From: a virus | DNA length: 40,531 bases | IMG/VR virus record: IMGVR_UViG_3300030118_003190 | Span: 1 to 40,531 of that record | Reading direction: 5' to 3' (one strand) | Shown here: positions 1 to 7,100 of the stretch, piece by piece | Position numbering within the stretch: the first letter of the stretch is position 1 | Layout: every line of letters starts with the position of its first letter | Program-made: the position numbers and the translations under genes | Notes under the pieces: model-generated | Told to the model about the DNA's origin: nothing | The model's database searches: none | The model's input: the letters and a program-made list of their open reading frames with translations, nothing else

Positions 1-76
1 GCAAAAGGCTGCATTGAAAGCATCTAATAATGGAGAGTGTTGGTGGGTATATAAATGGATTATGTATAACAGATAG
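1..76 (+). CDS. tiny ORF crossing the window ends (25 aa if circular)
   Basis: If the window is a circular molecule, the last two bases (40530-40531, AT) plus base 1 (G) make an ATG. It opens a 25-codon frame running to the TAG at 74-76 (residues begin MQKAALKASNNGE and end YKWIMYNR). An AGG lies 8 bases before that ATG, the previous gene ends 15 bases upstream, and the next gene's ribosome site (AGGAG, 75-79) directly follows the stop. No function is recognised. It could be an accident of joining the ends, but its fit between two coupled genes makes a real micro-gene plausible. Confidence 0.4.
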   Translation, partial: QKAALKASNNGECWWVYKWIMYNR

Positions 77-83
77 GAGATTT

Positions 84-287
84 ATGAAAAAGGTTACTAA
101 CAAAGAATTACAAAAAGATGTCGTATCAATGTATAATGCTACGAAACAAACTGTAGAAAATATGCTTTTTACTCTATGGAAATATATAGAGTGGAAAGGC
201 GATAAAGAAGATTTTATAAAATTCTGTAATGATTTAAATAAAGGATTAAGCAATGACACGACAACAGATGGAAAACAAGATAAATGA
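84..287 (+). CDS. hypothetical small early protein
   Basis: A 67-residue hydrophilic, probably helical protein of the early arm, not recognised. The frame is open from an ATG at 30, but that upstream start overlaps the micro-ORF crossing the ends and has no ribosome site. The ATG at 84 has AGGAG at 75-79 with correct spacing, so I place the start there (MKKVTNKELQ). It contains one aromatic cluster (LWKYIEWKGD) and a charged C-terminus. The following gene starts inside its end at 253 in another frame, which implies coupled translation. Nothing in the sequence points to a catalytic role. Confidence 0.6.
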   Translation: MKKVTNKELQKDVVSMYNATKQTVENMLFTLWKYIEWKGDKEDFIKFCNDLNKGLSNDTTTDGKQDK

Positions 288-588
288 CATCTTTAAAGTC
301 ATACAAATAACTAGAGAAGCAGGTCAAGTAGAGTATGCAAGGGAACTAGGGAATGCATTTGCTAACTTTGAAAGAGTAGCAGACTACCTAGATACATCAA
401 GAGAAAAAGTATTGATGACCTATCTATTAAAACATATAGATGGAATCTCCGCTTACTGCAATGGTCACACTTCACAACGAGAGGATGTACGAGGTAGAAT
501 TACTGATACTATAGTATATCTATGTTTATTGTGGGGGATGATTGATGAAAGAGAAAAAGAAAAAAAAGAGTCCATTACAGGCTCTTAA
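253..588 (+). CDS. DUF6378-like all-helical phage protein
   Basis: This 111-residue protein starts at ATG 253, preceded by AAGGA at a spacing of 7 bases, and overlaps the end of the previous gene by 35 bases. Residues 30-95 carry the pattern NFERVADYL, then VLMTYLLKHIDGI, then DVRGRITDTIVYLCLLWG. I recognise this as similar to the helical domain often labelled DUF6378 (or a related MazG-like or DUF1599-like fold) in phages, where an NF-x-R-I-A helix is followed by a lysine/aspartate-rich helix and a D-x-x-x-Y-x-x-L helix. MazG-like members hydrolyse nucleotides, but I cannot point to a full metal-binding set here, so function stays open. It lies in the early operon upstream of the DNA methylase. 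Confidence 0.55.
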   Translation: MTRQQMENKINDIFKVIQITREAGQVEYARELGNAFANFERVADYLDTSREKVLMTYLLKHIDGISAYCNGHTSQREDVRGRITDTIVYLCLLWGMIDEREKEKKESITGS

Positions 589-688
589 AGAATACCAACT
601 GAAAAAGTACAAGAAGTGCTTTCAATGTCAAAAACCTATACCGCCTGTGTGTGCACCATGCAGACATTGTGGTTATGAGGACACTTGA
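545..688 (+). CDS. small zinc-ribbon protein (47 aa)
   Basis: A 47-residue protein with a lysine-rich N-terminus (MKEKKKKKSP) and a compact cysteine cluster C25-x2-C28-x7-C36-x2-C39-x2-C42, ending GYEDT. The arrangement is that of a zinc ribbon or knuckle, suggesting nucleic-acid or protein binding. It begins inside the previous gene (44-base overlap, different frame) with GGGGGATG just upstream as a possible ribosome site, and ends at TGA 686-688. The regular cysteine spacing makes it unlikely to be a chance ORF. It is one of at least five short CxxC proteins in the window. Confidence 0.6.
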   Translation: MKEKKKKKSPLQALKEYQLKKYKKCFQCQKPIPPVCAPCRHCGYEDT

Positions 689-723
689 GGTAATATTGGC
701 GACTTCAGTTAGAAGGAGAAATA

Positions 724-927
724 GTGGTTAGATTAACAAGTGAATTAGGCTTTGTGTATTTTGTAAACAATGGTCGTAGAACTGTAAAGTTTGCAGATAA
801 AGATAAAGCGGAAAGATACTACCAAAGGTTAGTAGAGAAGGAGGATAGAGATAATGCTATTGATTGGAGACATAAGAGAAAAGTCGAAAGAGATAGAAAC
901 AGAATCAGTACAAACGATAGTAACTAG
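724..927 (+). CDS. hypothetical small basic protein, GTG start
   Basis: A 67-residue highly charged protein. The start is a GTG at 724 with AAGGAG seven bases upstream, one of the best ribosome sites in this arm. The N-terminal half (TSELGFVYFVNNGRRTVKFA) looks like a small beta-rich segment. The rest is a lysine/arginine/glutamate helix (KDKAERYYQRLVEKEDR). The C-terminus overlaps the methyltransferase start at 854 by 74 bases in another frame, so the last third of the two genes share sequence. Not recognised; a DNA- or protein-binding accessory is possible from its charge only. Confidence 0.6.
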   Translation: MVRLTSELGFVYFVNNGRRTVKFADKDKAERYYQRLVEKEDRDNAIDWRHKRKVERDRNRISTNDSN

Positions 928-1690
928 TCCTCCGTATTGGGGATTAAGAGATTACAATAATAGCGGACAGATAGGTCAAGAAGAATCTCCCGAACAATTT
1001 GTAAAAGAACTAGTAACAACATTTAGTGAGTTAAAAAGAGTATTAAAAAAAGATGGAACTTTTTGGCTTAACTTAGGAGATACATATTTTGGTGCAAAAG
1101 GGGGTCATTGGGATTCTAGTAATAGCATTACTAATTCCGAGACTGGCACCAACTATAGAATGTCTAGGGCAGCACCTCCTAAACATCCGTACCTGAAAAC
1201 AAAAGACCTTGTAGGCATTCCTTGGAGAGTCGCATTCGCATTACAAAAAGATGGATGGTATTTGCGAAACGATGTCATATGGCACAAACCCAATCCCATG
1301 CCCGAAGCAGTTAATTGTAGATGTGCAAAATCACATGAACATATTTTTCTGTTATCCAAGTCTCCTAATTATTACTTTGATGCAAAGGCTATAGCAGAGC
1401 CTAGTATGGATGTCAATAATCCTAATGGTACAAAAGTAAGAAAGGATGTGTGGACTATAAATACAAGCACATATAAAGGTGCACACTTTGCAGTATTTCC
1501 AATGGATATACCCGAACTATGTATTAAGGCAGGTAGTCGGGAAGGAGATATTGTATTAGACCCATTTATGGGTAGCGGAACAACTGCCGTAGTAGCAAAA
1601 CGTCTATCTAGGCGATGGATAGGCATTGAACTTAACCCTGAGTATGCAAGTATAATTAAAGAACGTACTGCTCAGAGAACATTGTTTTAA
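854..1690 (+). CDS. beta-class DNA methyltransferase (N4-C or N6-A)
   Basis: A 278-residue enzyme that would transfer a methyl group from S-adenosylmethionine to an exocyclic amino group of DNA. The motif order is the beta (CcrM/PvuII-like) circular permutation. Catalytic motif IV is TSPPYWGLRDY at residues 24-34, WHKPNPMPE is at 143-151, and the SAM-binding motif DPFMGSGTT is at 236-244 near the C-terminus. SPPY rather than DPPY leans towards N4-cytosine but does not exclude N6-adenine. Ribosome site AAGGAGG lies nine bases before ATG 854. No cognate restriction enzyme is adjacent, so it is best read as an orphan phage methylase protecting the genome or marking replication. A candidate PD-(D/E)XK protein lies four genes downstream. 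Confidence 0.93.
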   Translation: MLLIGDIREKSKEIETESVQTIVTSPPYWGLRDYNNSGQIGQEESPEQFVKELVTTFSELKRVLKKDGTFWLNLGDTYFGAKGGHWDSSNSITNSETGTNYRMSRAAPPKHPYLKTKDLVGIPWRVAFALQKDGWYLRNDVIWHKPNPMPEAVNCRCAKSHEHIFLLSKSPNYYFDAKAIAEPSMDVNNPNGTKVRKDVWTINTSTYKGAHFAVFPMDIPELCIKAGSREGDIVLDPFMGSGTTAVVAKRLSRRWIGIELNPEYASIIKERTAQRTLF

Positions 1691-1704
1691 ATAAAGAGGT
1701 TAGT

Positions 1705-3030
1705 ATGATAGAAAATGGAATAAAAATACAACCGCACGACACAAAACTAGAAGAGGCTATCTTAGGATGTATTCTTATAGATAATGCCCGTATGAGCGAA
1801 ATAGAGTGCTATGTGGGCAATGAAGAGGTGTGGTATAATAGAAAGTGTTGGATACTATTCAACAAGATGTCAAAAATGATAAAAAATGGAGATGAAGTAG
1901 ATATAGTTACTATTGGCTCATCTCTGTCAACTAAAGAAAAAGAGTTTATAGATATGTATTGGATTTCGGGACTTAGTAATGAAGCACCGAGTTCACATAG
2001 TGCAGAATATTATGCAAAACAATTGTATGAAAAGTATCTGCTTAGAAAAACTATAGAAAGTACAAATCATATAAACCAACTAGCATATGATGCAAATCCC
2101 GATGTATATAATGTATTGGGAGATACTCATAATCTAATAGGAGACCTAATCGAATTAAGACCTTCTCAAGATTTTGATATAGATGGAGTTTTGGATAAGG
2201 CTATAGATGAGATGGTTACAGATAAAAAACAAATGGTTCGTAGTGGCATAACCGATTTAGATAAGTTGAGTGGTGGATTTACAAAAGGAGAAGTATCTAT
2301 TATAGGTGGTAGACCTGGACATGGTAAGACTACATTTATGGTAAACTTATTATCTAGATTTATACATCAAGGCTTAAAAGTTGTTATGTTTAATAGAGAA
2401 ATGCCTAATAGTGAGATGATAAAAAAGATAATCTGCCTAGAAAGTGAGAAGTTGTCGTATGGTATGGTAAGGAATGGTACGTTTGGTGCTAGTGATATAC
2501 AAGAACTAGAAAAAGCAAAAAATACAGTAAGAATGTTATATAGCGAAGACAAGTTTGCAATGTATGATAACATTAAAGATTTAAGTAAATCCGCCTTACA
2601 AGTTAAAAAGTTTAAGCCAGATGTAGTTATAGATGATTACTTGCAACTTATAGAGCCACCAAAAGGTATAGACCAAAGAAGATTGCAATTAGAAAAACTA
2701 TGCAATGATTATAAGTGGTTAGCAAAAAGTGAAAATTGTGTAGTCTTGTTGGCATCACAATTAAACAGGAGTTTAGAAATGAGGACAGGTAAGAGTACAA
2801 TACCTCAACTAAGCGACCTAGCGGAAAGTGGTGCTATAGAACAAGTAGCAGAAAATGTATTGTTCGTTCATTATGAATGGAAAATAAACCCTAAAAAGGG
2901 AGACGTTAACAAAGTAAATATTGTATCAAGAAAGTGCAGATATGGAATGACAGGAAGTGCTAGACTATGGTACAACGGAGACAAAGTAAAGTATTATGAC
3001 ACAGAAGACGACTTCAACAAAGCACTCTAG
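1705..3030 (+). CDS. dnaB: DnaB-like replicative helicase
   Basis: A 441-residue hexameric helicase that unwinds DNA ahead of the replication fork. The N-terminal scaffold domain (about 10-110) has the typical EEAILGCILID start. The RecA-like ATPase has Walker A GGRPGHGKTT at 201-210, the following NREMP segment, Walker B VVIDDYLQL near 307-315, and SQLNRSLE at 351-358 with a nearby arginine (R360) in the usual DnaB region. Length matches a full DnaB; no primase domain is fused. Ribosome site AAAGAGG precedes ATG 1705. As no polymerase, primase, initiator or loader is recognisable in the window, this helicase probably directs the host replisome to phage DNA. It is the central replication gene of the early arm. 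Confidence 0.95.
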   Translation: MIENGIKIQPHDTKLEEAILGCILIDNARMSEIECYVGNEEVWYNRKCWILFNKMSKMIKNGDEVDIVTIGSSLSTKEKEFIDMYWISGLSNEAPSSHSAEYYAKQLYEKYLLRKTIESTNHINQLAYDANPDVYNVLGDTHNLIGDLIELRPSQDFDIDGVLDKAIDEMVTDKKQMVRSGITDLDKLSGGFTKGEVSIIGGRPGHGKTTFMVNLLSRFIHQGLKVVMFNREMPNSEMIKKIICLESEKLSYGMVRNGTFGASDIQELEKAKNTVRMLYSEDKFAMYDNIKDLSKSALQVKKFKPDVVIDDYLQLIEPPKGIDQRRLQLEKLCNDYKWLAKSENCVVLLASQLNRSLEMRTGKSTIPQLSDLAESGAIEQVAENVLFVHYEWKINPKKGDVNKVNIVSRKCRYGMTGSARLWYNGDKVKYYDTEDDFNKAL

Positions 3031-3211
3031 TTGTGAAACTTGTTGGTATCGTGAAGATGGCTATTGCACATACTTTATATACAAAAAACAAAAAAAGAAA
3101 GAGATTCCAGAGCATGTTAAAGAAAAAGGATGTAAGTTCTATGTACATACAAAAGACCAACACCCTTTATTTAAACTAATCTTTGAGGTCTTTGATGGAG
3201 AAATAATATGA
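2996..3211 (+). CDS. small cysteine-rich (zinc-binding) protein
   Basis: A 71-residue protein overlapping the end of the helicase gene by 35 bases in another frame and sharing an ATGA overlap with the resolvase gene. Four cysteines are arranged C13-x2-C16-x7-C24-x21-C46 (CETCWYREDGYC, then EKGCKFY). That suggests a single zinc site in a small phage protein, with aromatic residues beside the ligands. Its ribosome site is weak (AAAG), so it probably depends on translational coupling with the helicase. It may help the helicase or the resolvase, but that is only inferred from position. Confidence 0.6.
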   Translation: MTQKTTSTKHSSCETCWYREDGYCTYFIYKKQKKKEIPEHVKEKGCKFYVHTKDQHPLFKLIFEVFDGEII

Positions 3212-3663
3212 AAATGAAAAAGTATATAGGTATAGACCCTGGAAAGTCGGGCGGTATATCTATGTTTTATGGAAAGAAAATAGAAGCAGTTAAATGTCCC
3301 GATACATTTCAAAAGATGTATTTATCTTTTATGAATATGTTAGGAGACACCGCACCTAGTGATACATATGTGTTTATAGAACAAGTGTGGGCATTCCCAA
3401 GCGACAGCAACAAAACAGCATTCGCATTTGGAACAAACTATGGAGCATGGCAAACTATTGCAGAAATAGCAGAATGCAATATAGTTCTAGTTAGACCTAG
3501 AAAATGGCAAAAACATTTTGATACACCAAAATCTGATAAAAAGACTAGAAAAAGATGGTTAAAAGAATTGGCTCAAGATATGTGTGATTTTAGGGTAACT
3601 TTTAATACAAGTGATGCTATACTTATAGGTAAGTATTGTGCAGATGAGGGGGGAAGTGTATGA
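3208..3663 (+). CDS. RuvC-like Holliday junction resolvase
   Basis: A 151-residue RNase H-fold endonuclease expected to cut four-way or branched DNA before packaging. The N-terminal strand carries IGIDPGKSGG with catalytic D10. The second acidic residue is in FIEQVWAFP (E58), followed by the glycine/aromatic FGTNYGAWQ stretch, then RPRKWQK and the C-terminal acidic SDAILIGKY (D136). These are the usual positions of the RuvC active site, and the length fits phage RuvC-like proteins. GGAG lies before ATG 3208; a second ATG at 3214 is also possible. It is coupled to both neighbours by ATGA overlaps, so helicase, resolvase and the following putative nuclease form one replication/processing cassette. 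Confidence 0.88.
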   Translation: MKMKKYIGIDPGKSGGISMFYGKKIEAVKCPDTFQKMYLSFMNMLGDTAPSDTYVFIEQVWAFPSDSNKTAFAFGTNYGAWQTIAEIAECNIVLVRPRKWQKHFDTPKSDKKTRKRWLKELAQDMCDFRVTFNTSDAILIGKYCADEGGSV

Positions 3664-4166
3664 CATACAAAGGTACATTTCCATACCCTCCTATGTTTGA
3701 GGTATTAGCAGATGAGTTAGCAGAGGTTAGGAGTATATTGTCTGCGGATATATATAAAGAAGGAACGGAAAAGTTTAGAGGCTCTAGGGAGCATGAAATA
3801 TCTAAATTAGGTATACTTGGAGAACTTATAGCAAGAGATTATTTATCTCTTAGACCTATAAATTTTAAGTGTGCAAAACTAATAGATGTAAAACCTGTAG
3901 TTGAACCCGACATTATATTAACAGATGTTGCTAAATTTGCTAATCTAGATGTTAAATGTGTAAAACTAGGTGGGAAATATTTTAATGTAAACTATGATGC
4001 ATTTAATAATGAAAACAAAAAAGTAGATGTATATTGGTTTGTTAAGTTAGAAAGGAATTATGAGGCATCTCACTATTTGTATACAGATGTAGAAGTAAAG
4101 AGGGATTTTAAGGTAGTAGACTTAACATATACAAAAGCCTACAGTATAGATGCACCTACTTTATAG
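3660..4166 (+). CDS. putative PD-(D/E)XK nuclease-like protein
   Basis: A 168-residue last gene of the right arm, coupled by ATGA to the resolvase. I see a pattern compatible with the PD-(D/E)XK nuclease fold: E55 in GILGELIARDYL (helix), D84 in VVEPDIIL (strand), then D97-x-K99 in NLDVKCVK on the next strand, followed by a beta-rich stretch ending in aromatic residues (VDVYWFVKL). The order and spacing fit, but the family is very divergent and this is not proof. It could be a replication nuclease, a minimal restriction-type enzyme, or structurally related without activity. Its end overlaps the giant gene on the other strand by 11 bases. Confidence 0.5.
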   Translation: MTYKGTFPYPPMFEVLADELAEVRSILSADIYKEGTEKFRGSREHEISKLGILGELIARDYLSLRPINFKCAKLIDVKPVVEPDIILTDVAKFANLDVKCVKLGGKYFNVNYDAFNNENKKVDVYWFVKLERNYEASHYLYTDVEVKRDFKVVDLTYTKAYSIDAPTL

Positions 4167-7100
4167 TTTTCAATCTTCTTAAATCAGATTTCATCATATT
4201 AGATTGTCTAGTATATTCTTTAAAACTATAGCCAAAACCCATTAATGTTCCTCTTGGTGCGAACATCATACCATCTGAAAATATTTTGCCATCTTCATAA
4301 TAGTTTTCTCTATACTTTTGTCTATACTTTCTTCTTGAACTTTTGATTTTTCGCATAGTGTAATGGTATTGTTTTTCCATCTTAACTGCTCTTTCATGCA
4401 TATCTGCATCTCTATTTTTAAGCCATTTCAAATATTCTCTTTTTTTAGATGCAAGTGTTATATTGCCTAATCCCGCATCTTCTAGATTTATAGGGTTTAG
4501 ATTTTTCAATAAAGAGTTTATTTGTTGTTCTGCTGCTTTTTCTGCATGTCTATGGCTTTTCATAGTTTGACCTCCAACAAATCTATGTTGGTCATATAAG
4601 TAATAATATAATGCTTCTATATATTGTGCTGCAGACTCCGTGTTACCACTATAGAATGCTTCTTTTACATAATCATAATATCTAGATTTTTCATGTGTAT
4701 AACTAAACCCTTCTGCGTAACCTTCTTTTTCTCTCCATCCACTTTCTTCCATCCATAATTTTTTAGCAGAACGTAATGCATCATAAGTTGGTTTTACATT
4801 TTCGGAAAAGTTTTTTCTAAAGAATCTATGAGAGTGATTAAATATAACACCCATATCTCTTACACTTTGCTCTAAACCTTTTCCTATAGTTCTTTTTGCA
4901 TTTCTATTTCCTGTAATAGCATTCAATGTTTCCATAGTAAGTTGACTAACAACGGCAGCATTTCTAATAATAGCAGGTTGTAATATCGCATCTCCCGAAC
5001 CCATAACATAACTTGCTAAACCTTTGCTATCGCCTGTGCTAGAATATGGATTTACTAAATATCCAAACAAACCTAAAGTTTCTGCTTTTGAAAAATTAGA
5101 AAATACTCTAGTCTTCAAATCATCACTCAATGCTTTTGGATTCTCTTGCCCAAACAACATTGCATATATAGACCATAAAGCACTACCCATAGCATTACCC
5201 GCTATACCATATCTTACTATAGGTAAAACATTTCCTCTTGTTGCAGGTTTAATCATATTGTTATAGATATTGTGAGTTCCACTATATGCCATTCTATAAA
5301 ACAATGTTAAAGACCTACCAACACCACTTTGCATCCATATAGGTAAAAATGGTTCGGCAGTAGCACCTTGAGTTTTTATATGAGAATAGTGAGCCACTTT
5401 ATCCATTAACTTTTTAATTTCTCTATCTATGTTCTTACCTTGTTTACCTTTTATGCCATGAGCACCTTCTGTGAGACCATAGTTTCTTATAAAGGCTATA
5501 TCTTTATCTTTAAGATTAAATAATCCTTTTAATTGAGCAATCGCTTCCGACTCTCTAGTTTTAAAGATACTTTGTTTTCTTCCACTTAAAACATCTCCTA
5601 ATCCTTGAGCGGTCATTTTACCTGCACCAACAGATACAAATCTATTAGTAGCCTCCGAACCCGTCATTCTACTTACATTATCCATCCACCATTTACCAAA
5701 ACCTGTAAGTTCTAGTTCTTTAGCACCTACTTCTCTACCACCTAATTTAGTAACATAATCTCTAAACTCGGGTTTCATTGACATAGACATACCCGCTAAA
5801 AATGGACTAACACCAAATGTTCCTGCGGTCATAGCAGAACCTATAACAAGGTTTTTGAGACCCGACATTGGAGAAGATAGACCTAGTATAGCAGAATATT
5901 TAGTAGCACTACCTAAAACATCATTTCCTAAACTTTCCATAGCACCCGTTCTGTTCATACCAAGCCTAGACTTTAGCATAGTAAGAGCATAATTACCCGC
6001 ATACGAATCAGTTTCTAGTTGTTTAAGTATATCTCTTGCAGTTCTTCCTGTAGAAAACTCTCCTTTAATATCCGAAAACTCATTAAAATGTTTTACAGTT
6101 GCAAGGAATCCCGACATTGTTCTAATGTATCTACCCGAAACTTTTTCAAAATCAGTTTTGTATGTTCTTTGCTCTTTTCCATTCACATCTATAAATGTGT
6201 TTTCCATTTTAGGCATTCTTTTTAGTAAGAACTTGTTTCTAATGCTATAGTTAGGTCTCTCTAATAATTGCATTGCTAATGTAGATGCCTCATTTTCTAT
6301 CTTCTTACCTCTTTGAGTTTTGGCATCCATTAGTATACTAACTTCTTCTGCTTGTTTTACTTTTAATTTTGCTATTTGTTCGTTAATACTTTTTCTAGAA
6401 CTTTCTGTCCTAGCATTAGCAAGTTTTTCTCTAAGTGCTTCTATCTTTACACCAAAAGTTTGTTTCATACCTTGTTTAACTATATCGTTTTTAATTTGTT
6501 TTACAAATTGCTCTCTTCCGTCTCCTCCTAAACTAAAATGCTCTCTTGCTTCATCTGTATAAATTCTAGTGTAATATTGATTCACAAACTTTTTACTATA
6601 CTCTCTTCTAAAAGTCTCAAATTCTCTTTTGTTCAATACACCTCGTGCTTCCATGAAAAGGTTTTCATACATTTTGTCAAACATTTTTTGTATTGACTTT
6701 TTAGCCTTATATGCATTTGTTCCTTTTATTTCTGCTCTATCTAAAAATCTTTGCTCCCATTTTTCAAACTTTATATCTTTTGCTAAACTAGGGTCTAAAG
6801 TGAATGCAAGTAAGTCTGATATTTTCTTTGCATGTATACCACCTGCTATACCAGCCCTAGTGTTCTTTTTAGCATAAGCCACTATATGTTCCATAGATTT
6901 CATAATTTGATATTGACCATAACCAAAATATGCAGCCTCGGTTTGAAAGTGGTCTAAAAATTTATCTGCTAATCTTTCTCCTTTTTTTCCAGGAATAAGT
7001 TTTCTTAACATGACATCTCCAGGCAATAGTGCCATTTGAGCAAGTAACTTTAACTTTTTAAATGTAGATTTATTTTTATACATATCATTCATCTCTTGCA

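Noticed and set aside
30-83. Upstream ATG for the first gene
   Set aside because: It overlaps the frame crossing the window ends and lacks a ribosome site; ATG 84 has AGGAG.
1153-1626. Minus-strand frames opposite the methyltransferase
   Set aside because: They overlap a well-supported enzyme fully and have no ribosome sites.
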